Source: Siphonodentalium dalli
Lineage: Eukaryota > Mollusca > Scaphopoda > Gadilida > Siphonodentaliidae
NCBI GenBank assembly: GCA_032622095.1
Contig: CP136063.1
Location: 205,021,934 to 205,085,933, forward strand
Reading direction: 5' to 3'
Length of the DNA stretch: 64,000 nt
In this document: piece after piece, positions 22,106-33,532 of the stretch
Layout of the letters: every line of letters begins with the position of its first letter
How positions within the stretch are numbered: position 1 is the first letter of the stretch
Program-made: the position numbers and the translations under genes
Notes under the pieces: model-generated
Told to the model about the DNA's origin: nothing
Databases searched by the model: none
The model's input: the letters and a program-made list of their open reading frames with translations, nothing else

Positions 22106-22990
22106 CACTGTCGGATACCCGTTTAGGTTCGTACGTTTCAAGATGGCGGCGCCCATGCAGTGGACAGGCTAAACGGTAAGTGTTTATATTGTCTTCAAGC
22201 ATCAATTAACGACATCTTTCGGTGAGACACCTTTAAACAGTTATGTAGGAATTTGTATGCCCAACACCTACTTAACATGCCTTTCACGTGACAGGCATGT
22301 GGAATGTTGCATTTGGCGTGTCAAGTCGTCATAAAATTTCGAAATTTTATCAAGGCGGCGAAATGTTCGCTTTTTCGTAATTTTTTGGCCCTGGGTTCAT
22401 GGATCCGCAAATTTATGCATTGTCGTGGGTAGATTAGGTTACCAAACATCTTCGGCGAGGTTTTGATGCGTCCGAACCTGAACGAAAATTGTCTGAACCC
22501 GAACGAAAATTGTGTCTGAACCTGAACAAAATCATCAGAAATATTGCGAATCTGAACCTGACCATTTTGAAATTTTCAAAGGTCGTTTTTCGGAGTTAGA
22601 CAATAAAAATATCGCCGGTTTTGCATTCCGAAGATGTTTGGTAACCTAATCTACCCACGACAATGTTTGATAACCTAATCTACCCACGACAATGCATAAC
22701 TTTGCGGCTCCTTGAGTCCAGGGCCAAACAATTTCGCCGCCTCGATAAAATTTCGAAACTTTATGACGACTTGACACGCCAAATGCAACATTTTACATGC
22801 CTGTCATGCGAAAGGCATGTTACGTAGGTGTTGTGCATACCAATTCCTACATAACTGTTTAAAGGTGAGTCACCGAAAGATGTCGTTAATTGATGCTTGA
22901 AGACAATATAAACACTTACCGTTTACCCTGTCCACTGCGATGGGCGCCGCCATCTTGAAACGTACGAACCTAAACGGGTATCCGACAGTG
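22106..22990. mobile_element. 885-bp inverted-repeat element with CACTG ends and possible 5-bp TSD
   Basis: The left end CACTGTCGGATACCCGTTTA and its exact complement at the right start arms of roughly 340 bp, carrying AAGATGGCGGCGCCCAT and GGCGTGTCAAGTCGTCATAA with complements. The loop (about 22450-22610) holds a short TGAACCTGAACGAAAATTG-type repeat. The flanks read CCTCC on both sides (22101-22105 and 22991-22995), and the joined flank resembles neighbouring unoccupied sequence. A GC-rich 5-bp duplication with CAC-type ends is what Transib elements make. CACTG ends also occur in other superfamilies, so the assignment is open. No coding region is seen. Confidence 0.6.
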
Positions 22991-23545
22991 CCTCCTGTCG
23001 CCACGTTCCTGGTGGTGATAACTCCCTCACCCCCTGTCGCCACGACTTAAATTCTGGCACATCAAGGCAGATTAGAAAAAATTAGCAAATTGGATATATA
23101 TAGTTGAGATGACTGGGTGAGGTGTTTTTAAAGATTATTGAGTATGTCATTTAAAGAAATAATCATGACCAACAGCACCTTTGTTGATAAAAATAGTGTT
23201 AAAATTCGCGATTATGGTGCAACGCGCCCAGAAAATTGGGCTGTATTTCGAGAAATTTATCGAAAAAAGCTAAAATCTTTAAAGCATCATTTCCATTGGA
23301 TAATAGTTATGGAAAATGCGTTTTCGTGCAGAAAACGATGCTTTCGAAGTTTTAGAAAAATCCATTTTAATGCAAGCGCTAATGTTTTTATTGCGAAAAT
23401 ATGGTGTTGAGCAGCGATTTATCAATATAAACAATGATCAATTCCAAAATAAGAACATGACAGGAATGTGTCGAACTGATCAAACGGTGTAGGGCTGGCT
23501 GGTAAAATATTCACAAGAAAGACGAAAACATACTTACCGGATCTT

Positions 23546-24693
23546 ATCGAATCGAGCATTAATTTTGAAAACTTCGGTTAACACATTGTGGGCCGCCGAC
23601 TATAACACAAAACCATCACTTTGTTGTGTATTTTTATTCTGTATTTGCACTGTTACCATCCTGCCATTGTCATATTGTTTGAGCGTTGATATATTCGGCA
23701 GAGGAGGTCCATCTAACTGGCTGGAGCTTATTATTTAAATCAAACCTTTTCAATTAAGTCATCGGGAGTCCATTTTGACATGTTCGCGCGGGTTTGGTAT
23801 ACTATAACCGACATACGCTGACAATGGTTATCTAATGGTCGCGGTCACCTCGCACGACGCGTCAATGTGATATTAATATCATTCAACCAACTGTATATAA
23901 ATTGACAGCGATAACTGTTGAAAAGCTCGAAAAGTAGCAATGACCGTCGGGTGACCATTGTGTTTAGCGGGTCACACTTAGACATTACAATGTACTAATA
24001 GTAGCGCTCTTGGTTGAACAGGTGAAGTATAATTGGCCAACTATTCTATTTGCGGCTATCGTAACCTTAAAATAGCACCATAAGTATATTAAAGGTCCGA
24101 CGAATAATTACAATTACCTCGCATGAACAATGGCTGCGGACCACAGTAGCGATGGCATAGGAGGTGAAGCAGTGTTATTCTGAGGTCAAATTTGTTCGGT
24201 ATATACAGTTGTAAAGGTACGATCCTATCGTATCCAACATGCCCCAATTGACACATGGAGGTATCGACAGGCAGGGATAATTGGAATTTCCAATCCCCGC
24301 CTTCAACCAGACCAAACTCACAGGTTTGCGTAATCCCGTTGGCCTTGATATGCAAATGTTGATTTAAAAACAAATTCCCAATAACAAATTATGGGGAAAC
24401 AATTGCAACCATGTTGGTGTGATATTTCTGACTAATGTATCGGGTATGAAATTTCCAATTGTTGAATATTTTGACAACAGTTGGGGAAAGAGACACCCCC
24501 CAAACACCATGTCGCTACATCCATGTGTGCAGTCGGACATTTCAAGGTTGACACTCGCCAGCGGAGAGCCTGTAGCCACGTCAGGGGGGTTTGGCTAGAC
24601 TCCAACAATCCTGGAAACAATTTCCAATAGTTCGAAATTTCATGTTTGAAACAACAACATTTAGGAATTTCACGGTGGAAGTTTTTCGATACT
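23546..24693. other. No gene recognised; hAT-family fragment at 24330-24600
   Basis: GGAAACAATTGCAACC, GTGTGATATTTCTGAC and ACACTCGCCAGCGGAGA..CTGTAGCCACGTCAGGG resemble the interior and right end of the CAGGGACGTGG family. The rest shows nothing. Confidence 0.45.
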
Positions 24694-25204
24694 TTAACCC
24701 TTTAACCCTGGAGCGTCCTGGTTTTTGTTTGCGAAAACCCTGTGCCAATGCATTCTCTTATATATGCGAGTCGACCATATGTCGCCTCGCATATATAAGG
24801 GAATGCATTGGCCTAACACATTTTATATTAATTTTTATAATTGTTATAGAATGTAAAAAAAATGATAAAAAATTGTTAAAGAATGTAAGAAATAATGTTA
24901 AAAATGATAAAAATTGTTAAAGAATGTAAGAAAAAAATTATAAAACGTTATAAAGAATGTAAGGAAAAGTGATAAATAATGATCAAATTGCTAAAGAATG
25001 TAAGAAAAAATTATGAAAAATGATAGAAATTGTAAAAGAATGTAAGAAAAATTGATAACAAATTATACAAAATTGTTAGGCAAATGCATTCTCTTATATA
25101 AGCGAGGCGACCTACATGTATGATCGCATATATAAGAGAATGCATTGGCACAGGGACTTTAATGTTGCGCCGGCGCAGCTCCCGTCGTGAAAGGATCAAT
25201 TTAA
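24694..25204 (+). mobile_element. Double-palindrome TTAA MITE, subfamily B
   Basis: TTAA at 24694 and TTAA at 25201 bracket outer arms different from subfamily A (CCCTGGAGCGTCCTGG on the left; a GCGCCGGCGCAGCTCCCG region on the right). The palindromic core is the same (about 24745-24813 and 25077-25152). The spacer has expanded to about 230 bp of loosely tandem ATTGTTAAAGAATGTAAGAA phrases. Confidence 0.65.
24840..25072 (+). repeat. AT-rich tandem phrases inside the MITE spacer
   Basis: AATTGTTAAAGAATGTAAG recurs about seven times with variable A runs. Single or few copies occupy the same place in the other family members. Confidence 0.65.
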
Positions 25205-26178
25205 TTTTCCAACGAATATTCTGTGTAAAGTGTCTGGTATTAGACCAACAGTTGGGCATATTCCTATTTTGGCTCGATTAAACATCGTTGCTTTCTACAC
25301 AGTTTGAAGAAAAAAAAATTCTGCATGTGAATCGGGGAGTCTTCCTCGAATCGAATCACCATTCGGATATCGATATCAACATCGAATCGCGAATCGGAAT
25401 ATTTCTTAACTTATTTTTCTCTTGACTCAACTGCAGAGTACATCACAGGTTACAAATTGATACTTTTACACATAGCTTAATTTTGTCGCAAATGGCATGC
25501 AAAGTAGACACATGCTCAAAAAGTCATTTGCAAGATTCTTCTCCGTTTGACATATCTATTTCATTTATATATATTAGTTCAAAAGATGTATTTTTCATAA
25601 GTGTCCGAAAATACGTTCGAAGGTACCGAAAAGTGTTCGCAAATTTAAAGGGACCAAATGCCTTCGAAGTGGGTTAATGTGCATAACAATAAAAGACTGT
25701 AAAACATCATCACCAACAATAATAGGGGGAATATATCTACTTTGTTCTTATATCCATTATTAATAGTTCTCCAATAACGAAATTTCGCGTGTTGATACCA
25801 TTATTATATAAACAAAACTGTTACAGTGATTTGTTTAACAAACATAACTTATCGTGTAGTAATTTAAGTTCAATAATTTATTCTGAATATGATTTTCAGA
25901 ATATTTTTCAACGATTAACCCTTTTCAATGTTTAGGGTCAAGTTTTTATAAAACGTTCGTATCTTGTTCAATTCTATTTATTACTCTTCATCGTGTTAGA
26001 TATCACAGAGTATGTGCATAATTACAATATAACAATACATATATTATATAGTGTGCGATGCATGAGGAGTTCTGAGTTATTATTATGTGCAAGATTGTAC
26101 ACAATATATATTGAAATTCAACAGTTATTTAATTCAACAACCCATGGTGGTGTCCTAACGTGGGCGGTATTGTATGCC
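25205..26178. other. No gene recognised
   Basis: AT-rich. A short CGAATCG-rich patch (25325-25402) is present. 26040-26178 may be the 3' untranslated part of the adjoining minus-strand LINE. Confidence 0.4.
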
Positions 26179-26900
26179 TCAGGAGAGCCTAAAGAATGGC
26201 ATAACCCTTTTAATGAATAAAGAAAGATTTTGTGTTCTCTTCCCCTTTCCCGAATTGAATAGTTCATTCAATTTAATAATATTCGGTTTTCGGTAGAAGT
26301 AGGGTTTTATATATCTCTCTCGTAGAGTCTGCAATACAGGGCATATTAAAATTACATGGAATTCATCACCGAGTTCTAAGTTACATAGAGTACACTTTCT
26401 GTCTGAGTAATCTGAACCTACCCATGATCCCGATTCAACTGGTAAGTAGTGATTTCTGCTCCTGAACCGTAACATGGCGGTTACTAAGTTATTGTATATA
26501 CTCGATATGTATGTCTCACGACCGAAGTTTATCTTAATAATTCGGTAGAATGCATATTTATTTGATATGGACATGGTGCCTCTCCATTCTTGAATAAAAA
26601 CATCTTCTAGTCGTTTTTTAACATTTGTGGTGAATAATATCGATTCAAAGAATTCAGGGACTGATCTTTCCAGATGTATCCCATGCCAAGTTTGTTAACA
26701 GTGTGTTCTATGTTTTTGATCCATGGGTTGTTGCATTTATTATTTAAATACATTGAATATAGAACATAATACAATATTAAAGGCATTCGATGGCATTCCA
26801 TAGTTAATATTCTTCCCCAATATGACAGGGCGCGAAGTTTCAGTTTAAGGGTAATTGGGAACATGCCAGTTTCGCCATATACAAATGCTGAGGGCGTTGA
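26179..26900 (-). pseudogene. 5'-truncated non-LTR retrotransposon, ORF2 C-terminus
   Basis: On the minus strand, translation from about 26885 reads VYGETGMFPITLKLKLRALS, then YWGRIL, a phrase typical of the thumb/linker region downstream of the reverse transcriptase in CR1/L2-like LINEs. It continues through a W-rich stretch, shifts frame once near 26605, and resumes with WRGTMSISNKYAFYRIIKIN. It ends in the cysteine motif CTLCNLELGDEFHVILICP, the CCHC-like C-terminal signature (C-x2-C ... H-x(4-5)-C) of these proteins. The stop is at 26179. Catalytic reverse transcriptase motifs are absent, so this is a typical 5'-truncated insertion. The class is established by motif; the clade is uncertain. 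Confidence 0.7.
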
Positions 26901-26984
26901 AGTTTTTGGACTTGTATTGGTAATTCTATTATTACATCAATGCTTTCATAACAAAGGTTTAGACATGCGAAATTTCATTATTGG

Positions 26985-27110
26985 AGAATCTACATATATA
27001 TAAAAAAGTAGGATCTGTCTGTTTGTCTGTCTCTCTGTTTGCGAGTTTTCTCCCAGACCCCTGGACCGATTTCAACCAAATTTGGTGTGGTAATTCGTGG
27101 TACCCAGGCG
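26985..27110 (+). repeat. (TCTG)n dispersed repeat
   Basis: CTGTCTGTTTGTCTGTCTCT is followed by CCAGACCCCTGGACCGATTT and CAACCAAATTTGGTGTGG. It resembles the leader of the repeat at 4060-4120. Confidence 0.5.
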
Positions 27111-27161
27111 GATGTTATAGCGGCGATATAGTTTAAAAAAAATATTGATTAAAAAAAATTG

Positions 27162-27665
27162 TTAAAGGCACGTGAGGCCTTAGTTGTCGAAAATATTCAT
27201 ATTTGTTCCAATCACCGTAAACAGAAAAACATTAAAACGCATACAGTTTCGTTCATATATATACCATGACCATCGCGTAAACAGCATGTTATCATAAAGA
27301 TTTACTATATTTTACATAAGCAAGAGTCTGATTGTGTTACAGAAGACAGCACAATGCTGCTGGCTAATCACACACAAATGTCATAAACGCTCTTTATTCG
27401 TTCCATATCAAGAATTCACCAACAAAGAACGCCCTTTATGTTTACCATCATAATATAAACAAACACGAGAAAAGTTACTTTTTATGCTTTTGTTTACATA
27501 ACAATGGTGAAAGATATGACAATAACATACTGTTTATGCGATATTTCTTATTTGTATACGGACAAAGTCTGTCTACATTTTGTTGTTCTTTCTGTTTGTG
27601 GCGGTTTTTGACGGGTGGAAATATTTTCACAGGATACCCACCGCCAAGGCCAACCGTACCTTTAA
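27162..27665 (+). mobile_element. TTAA-ended MITE, copy 1
   Basis: Ends TTAAAGGCACGTGAGGCCTT and AAGGCCAACCGTACCTTTAA form an imperfect inverted pair including TTAA. The interior (CCTTAGTTGTCGAAAATATT ... GATACCCACCGCC) matches 41553-42054 in the same orientation at high identity. Non-coding. Confidence 0.7.
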
Positions 27666-27716
27666 TTGATCTGGGAGTTCAATCTAAAACAAAATTTAAT
27701 TAAAAACAAATGTTAA

Positions 27717-27718
<2 letters not shown>

Positions 27719-27750
<32 letters not shown>
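27719..27750. repeat. (TA)n microsatellite
   Basis: About fifteen TA dinucleotides. Confidence 0.9.
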
Positions 27751-27753
<3 letters not shown>

Positions 27754-28655
27754 TCAAAATGTTGAAACGATCAAAATGTGCGATAAACGCACACAGGGAC
27801 AACATTCCTGTTTGTACAGGGGCCCCTGGCCTCTCCGACGCTGCATAGAGGTGCCCGAAGGGAGCTTGTTTCAGCAACATATAGTTTAACCAGTCAAGGA
27901 CGTCACGCGCGCCTTGTTTCAGCTAGTTATACTAATGAAGAAAATAAGAACAAAGTCAGTCCATTTTTTATGTACTTGGTGATGCTATATTATTATATAG
28001 TTGTTGTACAAACTTTAATTTTTCACATTTACCCATGCACTGAGATTGCCTTAAGTCCATTTTAAATATATACACCCATGTATTAAATGTTGTATGAACT
28101 ATTATATACACGAGAACGGCTATTCCAAATCGGCCACAAAAAATAAGTCCTTTCTTTCAAGAAGAAAATAAAATTTGATATATTCATGACATCCCCTCGT
28201 CACATTTGTGTACGGTTTATCTCAGGCGACTAATAATTCATTTAAATGACAGGAAGGGGTTTTAATAATATGTTTTCCAGATATATCTGAATATACTATC
28301 GCGAAAATAGTTATTTTAACCCAACGTTAGTGGTAATAAATCCCCCAACATGCATTAGTTGATTTGACCGAATAATTAACTAATTATTCACCCAATATTC
28401 GGTAAAAAAAAAATGAAAAAAAACGCCCAACGCAAAAGGGAAATTAATATTGGGTAAATTGTTACCCTGCGTTCAGTAAAATTATTGCCCATCATTGGGC
28501 AAAATTTGCCCAAATTGAGGTAACATATGTTTTACCCAACAAAGAAGTTAATAAGAGAGAGAGATAATTTATTACTCCATATCAACGGAAATGACATATA
28601 ATACAAATATATACAACAAAATAATCTTACACATAATTTGTTAGTTAAAGCTCTG
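27751..28655. other. No gene recognised
   Basis: 28320-28545 contains several TTGGGTAAA / TTTACCCAA phrases in both orientations around a poly-A tract, suggesting an old inverted-repeat element. No ends could be fixed. Confidence 0.4.
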
Positions 28656-28832
28656 GGCCCTGTTTCATGAAAGCAACTTATGACATAGTTGGGACTTAAG
28701 ATGTCATAAGTTCAAACTTCAGTCATAAGTGCGTTTCACGAACAAGGTCTTAACTTAAGATGGTCTTAACTTTGGTCTTAATTTTAAGACTAGTGTGAGG
28801 TGTCTTAAGATAATCTTAAAGTTAAGACCCAC

Positions 28833-29060
28833 GTGATAAGTGGCATATCGATCACAAATATGGCGGCATATGTTATTTTGCAATTACGGAGAGATCTACG
28901 ACGACAAAGACTATTTGGGGACAGAAACAATCCACTGGAATACATGGGGAAATTAGGATTTATTTTCGTTGCTGACATTTCGGAAGCAATGCGTCTAGTG
29001 ACAATATTATCATATTCTAAATGGTTGGACAATTATCACGTGGTGCTTTTTGGACATTAA
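28833..29060 (+). pseudogene. Harbinger transposase N-terminal remnant, copy 2
   Basis: The ATG frame with MAAYVILQLRRDLRRQRLFG and NNPLEYMGKLGF is the homologue of the 16854-17237 frame. It stops after VVLFGH. A T-rich tract ending in TTTTTTTTTCAG at about 29109-29121 followed by GGGTGGG could be a splice acceptor of the original intron-containing gene. Nothing downstream encodes the catalytic domain. Confidence 0.5.
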
Positions 29061-29216
29061 ATGCCCACGCACATGTCGTGATTTTCAAGGCTGTCCAAAT
29101 TTTTGTCATGTTTTTTTTTCAGGGGTGGGATGACCATTGTACAGCATACTGTATATATTATATACACACCCGTAACGATAACACCCCTTAATGCGAGTGT
29201 GCTAATGAAAACGTAG

Positions 29217-29293
<77 letters not shown>
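29217..29293. repeat. (TA)n microsatellite, about 77 bp
   Basis: Uninterrupted AT dinucleotides. The matching position in Harbinger copy 1 (about 16842-16852) has only a few TA units, so the tract expanded after duplication. Confidence 0.95.
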
Positions 29294-29296
<3 letters not shown>

Positions 29297-29985
29297 ATGA
29301 TATGACAACCGATAGATATACATCTGCATAAAAATAATAAAAAAATTACTCTAACAAATATTTTTCATTTCCCTTTGAATCGACAAATGACCTATGTGTG
29401 TCCTGCTGACATCGCAGATTTATTTTGATTATTGCTACACGTAGCAATAGCGATGGTCGATAATACACGTGTTATGTCGGCTCACATAAAAAACATCGCC
29501 GCCTGATCATTGCTCTCAGTGGATTAACTCGGCGTGAATGTATGGTCACAGTCATGCACCGATCCATATAATTATATTGTCTTATGTCTGACACCGCCAC
29601 TCACCAGTAAACGCAACGCTCGTCGTACTCATGTTCGAATTTACATCGTGGAACCCATGCAAGTCTAAGATCCATATGCGAATATAAGGCCACTGACTAT
29701 ATACACTAAGATACATGCGATGATTCGCCCACCCACCCCAACCGCTATCCAGCATCCCTGTCACACAATAATGTCAACTCGGACTCGGCTCTTTCTCGAT
29801 AACCTCTCAATGCCGTATATACAGATTACACAAGCCCACATTTTTTTGTTCCGGACTGTAGAAAATTGTCGATAACCAGTCTAAATGAGCGGGAACTTAA
29901 CTTACTACTTAAGTAGGACTTAATCTTGTTTTGTGAAACGCGTTCTTGAAACGGAAAAGTTACATCATAAGATCCACCTTATATC

Positions 29986-30847
29986 CAGTGTTCGCGCTGG
30001 ACCGAAAAAAACTTTAGCCAAAAGTTTAGCAAAATGAAAATTTTATTAGCCAAATGAAATAAACTTTAGCCAAATGTTGTTTGGCCAAATTAAAAAAAAC
30101 TATGGCCAAATTAAATCATCGTTTTCTGGTCGGTTCACAATTAATGAATAAAACGTCAAATCTAAGGGGGGGGGGGGGGGGGGGGGGGGTAACCCGGGAT
30201 TGTCCTTCTTAATGTCATTATTTTTTTGTTTTAAATCAATATCTTTTTTTAAATCATTAAATATTAATTATCCTTGCGAACATATCTAAGTGACATCTGG
30301 AAACTAATAACTTAATCATATGATATTGTTACGCCATTATCAAATTACAATCTGTCATAAAAGCATGCATATTATTTTGACTGTATCAGTATTGACGACA
30401 ATTAGCCACAAAATATATGTCTTGATTCACATTTGGCTGATTAAGCTATTGTCTTACACTTGGTGCTCATAAACCTTGACCGTCATAAATACAATGTCAT
30501 CATAAACATGCATTGTACAGGAGCCCCGTGAGTGACCAGACAGACAATGGGGGATTAGCGTATTAAATGTAAAATGATGACCTTTTGCTGTTTCGTACAG
30601 AGTGACCGCTTTCCCGTTGTACTGTCCGCGATCGGGTTTCCCTTTGTACAGTCGGCGATATATTCCCACTTACGATGTTTTCGGACTAGATCGTTCACAT
30701 CACAGAATTGAAAATCCACTTGCCAAACATTCATGCTTTCAGTCTCCATTTGGGGTAAAAAAAAGTTTAGCCAAATTAAATTTTTATTAGCCAAATTCGA
30801 AAAAGATTAGCCATTGGCTAATTTGGCTACCGACAGCGCGAACACTG
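29986..30847. mobile_element. Non-autonomous hAT-type element nested in Harbinger copy 2
   Basis: Ends CAGTGTTCGCGCTG and CAGCGCGAACACTG are inverted, and the element is flanked by the 8-bp duplication CTTATATC (29978-29985 and 30848-30855). Subterminal AACTTTAGCCAAA / TTTTATTAGCCAAAT phrases repeat several times in both halves. A run of about 26 G lies near 30165-30190. Minus-strand open frames at 30454-30794 have no recognisable domain. It is a different hAT family from the CAGGGATGTGG one. Confidence 0.85.
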
Positions 30848-30913
30848 CTTATATCTTAGATTAAGTCCATCTTAAGATAATCTTATGACCTTGCTTCATG
30901 AAACAGGGCCCTG

Positions 30914-31129
30914 CAGAAGCTTGGCGCTTAAAACAAATTTGCTAAATTTCAGTGCCATTATACTGCCAGTATAGTGAACAGTGCTCAACACAGACGCATT
31001 TGGTATTCAACGCAAAATGTTCGATATGCACCATTCAAGCTCCATGCAGAGTTGTCCCCTACGCAGGACTGCCCACACCTACACGCAATGTGCAGAAATG
31101 TCGCATTTATTTATTTGAGAATTTTCTAT
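30914..31129. other. No feature recognised
   Basis: Short stretch after the Harbinger element. Nothing supported. Confidence 0.5.
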
Positions 31130-31262
31130 GTTAAAAACTGAAATGTCCATATTCATTTGAAATTGTTTAGATCAATTATAAGTCAGAATAAATTGTAACT
31201 GACAAAGCACTTCAATAAAAAATGTTCGATTTAATTAAGAAAATACACGTGCCGGCAGCGTT
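31130..31262. repeat. Dispersed repeat, partner at 380-505
   Basis: GAAATGTCCATATTCATTTG through GTGCCGGCAGCG corresponds to 380-505 with substitutions. Confidence 0.5.
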
Positions 31263-31799
31263 CATACATCGTGCAGAGAAGGGACTGAACTCTGTTTTGC
31301 AGCTTGTGCACCATTGCGTTCCCAATGCGATTTAGGGTGCACAGCATCCATGTTATCCAATTGGCGACGATGAAAGCAAAAGGCGGCGACGATGAAAGCT
31401 ATAGGCACTAGTGTTTTTGCTAATCTTTTCCTGTGCTCGTTTGATAGATTTCCATTGCGAGTTATCTGCAATCTCGAATTGCCTGAGTCAACACCAACTC
31501 AGATGAATCAAGCGAGAGGCTGACACTATCTTCAAGCTACGCTGGCTTATTTGGAATGAATAAGGAGAAGCGTGGCATCTACAATTTAGGACTGATTTTG
31601 ATAGCGGCTTTAATTCTTTGATATTAGTTCCACTTTCCTCATATGATCGCGGTTATGCACTAAAGTCTGTCTAAAGGTCAGGATAATTTCACAACAGACA
31701 ATCCCCGCACCGAACCGACATACAGTGGTCATGCATGATGCCTCATCCCAAAACTTGATCAAAATGTTCAATTTTGGATATTTCATCTAAATTTTATTG
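31263..31799. other. No gene recognised
   Basis: A short local duplication around GGCGACGATGAAAGC (31362-31400) is the only structure seen. Confidence 0.5.
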
Positions 31800-32140
31800 G
31801 AAATTTAAAATCAAGCATAGGTTGAAATTATTCTCAGTCTGATTAACCAATCAGTATTAAGTGTGAAATTTGTTGTTGGAACAAGAGTCGCATAATTTCC
31901 TACTTTTTTGAAAAGTCTATCAAATCGAAAATGTCCAACCTTATGGGGGGGGGGGGGGGTGTCAATGCCCAAAAGTTGTAAAGCTTGATGCATCAGTTGG
32001 ACAATTCCAACACAATGACCACCGGGGTGGGTTGGGGTGGGGTGCATATGGATTCATTTCACAAGTTGGGAATTCGGTCTGGATCAAGGTGGGGTGTAGT
32101 TAAACACACCACAGCGTAGACCCTCAAACCACGTCCCTGA
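31800..32140. mobile_element. Fragment of the CAGGGACGTGG hAT family
   Basis: Interior phrases (GGTTGAAATTATTCTCA, GTGTGAAATTTGTTG, AAAATGTCCAACCTTATGGG) lead to ACCCTCAAACCACGTCCCTG at 32113-32138, a diverged right terminus. No left terminus is seen. Confidence 0.5.
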
Positions 32141-32990
32141 CGGCATATATTATACAAACCTCAAATGAACCTACATAGTCATCGCATGCTTTTGTACGAT
32201 CTGATGAAAATAGGTCAACATATACACGCATTACCTAACCTACAATCAAATTCATCGCAGATGTACATGTATATCTATTGCACAATTTTGTCTTGGGATG
32301 TTTTATGGCTTATCAGAGGGTACCTAGAAATTTGTTCGAATAGATTCCTATTGGTAGAAAAAAATGTCTTTTGAAAACCAGACAATTTATTTTTCAAAGA
32401 GATGTACATACTTTATCTAAAATTAACTTTTCTCACAAATAGCCCAATTCCTATTTAGTATTTGAAAAATGTGACTTGATTATTATATTAATCCGTTTTT
32501 GTATTCTTATGACGTGCGACGAGGGAAATGGCCACAGTGCAAGGACAAACGTCGGTAGTGTGAGATTGTGTTTTGTTTCTCAAAAGCTAACTTCAAATTA
32601 GATTACGCTTAGCGAGTCACATGATATATAGAGCACTATAGTTAACCAGCATTATACAGGTACAAGAAAACGATAGTCAGAAATGGTAACGCGCTCAAGA
32701 TCATATATTATATACCCATGATTGTAATATAGAATAAAAAATATATTAGTTTCACCAATGACCAACTCATAGAATTAATCGCCTTGCACTTCTTGGCATC
32801 CGAATAAAAAACAATTGAAATTGAAATTCCCAACTACACCTTTTACCGGACTCGGCCTCCGGGTCGCAGTTCGACTTTTAATCCGTCCAAAAAACCCCTT
32901 TCTATAAATAAAACTCCCATGCGCCCACTGTATATTTCAAGAAACAGCGAAACATTATAAACACGGAGCGCGAAACAATATAGTATCAAC
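32141..32990. other. No feature recognised
   Basis: AT-rich DNA without supported genes or repeats. Confidence 0.5.
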
Positions 32991-33070
32991 CATATTAGTC
33001 CGGATCACCCATATTAGTCCGGATCACCCATATTAGTCCGGATCACCCATATTAGTCCGGATCAGCCAGA
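32991..33070 (+). repeat. 20-bp minisatellite, four units
   Basis: CATATTAGTCCGGATCACCC is repeated four times; the last unit has one change (CAGCC). Confidence 0.95.
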
Positions 33071-33369
33071 CTTACCTAGAAACGATTGTTTCCATTGCCA
33101 ATGAACTAACGTGGAAAATTCTGCCGACATGTATATATATCTTTATTGCCTCCAGTATTGAAGATTTAACAAAAGACATAGGGTACATGAATGTAACATA
33201 TAAACAATTAGCAATAAAAAAGACGTAATGAAAATACAGGCAAGAGAACAATCAACCGAGGAAAATAATATTCTAATTGTATGTACATGAACACGGCCTT
33301 ACATATGTGAGAGACCACATCAACAGACAACACACACCCTCTCGACCACACCCGTACGCATACACAATC
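33071..33369. other. No feature recognised
   Basis: Nothing beyond an AT-rich patch. Confidence 0.5.
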
Positions 33370-33532
33370 TAACACATTACACAGACACACACACACACAC
33401 ACCCACACACCCCACCCACCCACACACACACACACACCCTCCCTCACACACACACACGCACCCCCACACACACACCCTCACACACACACACACACACACC
33501 CTCACACACACACACACACACACACACAACCG
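33370..33532 (-). repeat. (CA)n microsatellite with CCC interruptions
   Basis: CACACA tracts are broken by CCCAC and CCCTCA. The valine/cysteine-rich open frames on the minus strand are translations of this repeat. Confidence 0.95.

Larger units (their letters stand above)
19368..23545. mobile_element. Large composite with long inverted arms
   Basis: The left arm (19368-19740, continued at 20110-20330 after an insertion) is complementary to the right arm (22992-23545). Matched landmarks include CCGGTAA/TTACCGG, TTTTCGTGCAGAAAACG-like sequence against its diverged complement, TTTATCGAGAAATTTATCG / CGAGAAATTTATCGAAAAA, GCGAATTTTA / AAAATTCGCG and GTCATCTCAA / TTGAGATGAC. The arms are diverged, so the element is old. 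Between them lie a duplicated arm segment, hAT-family fragments, a 21-kb MITE copy and the 22106-22990 element. No transposase frame is seen. Confidence 0.5.
28656..30910 (-). mobile_element. PIF/Harbinger-type element, copy 2, with nested hAT
   Basis: The termini and CTG duplications (28653-28655 and 30911-30913) are as in 15961-17415, but the whole element is inverted. The shared interior includes the transposase-like N-terminal frame (28833-29060, plus strand). The length excess over copy 1 comes mainly from a nested 862-bp hAT element (29986-30847) and a 77-bp AT microsatellite at 29217-29293. Nesting shows the Harbinger copy arrived first. Confidence 0.8.

Noticed and set aside
29057-29329. 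Isoleucine/tyrosine-repeat protein
   Set aside because: Translation of a (TA)n microsatellite.
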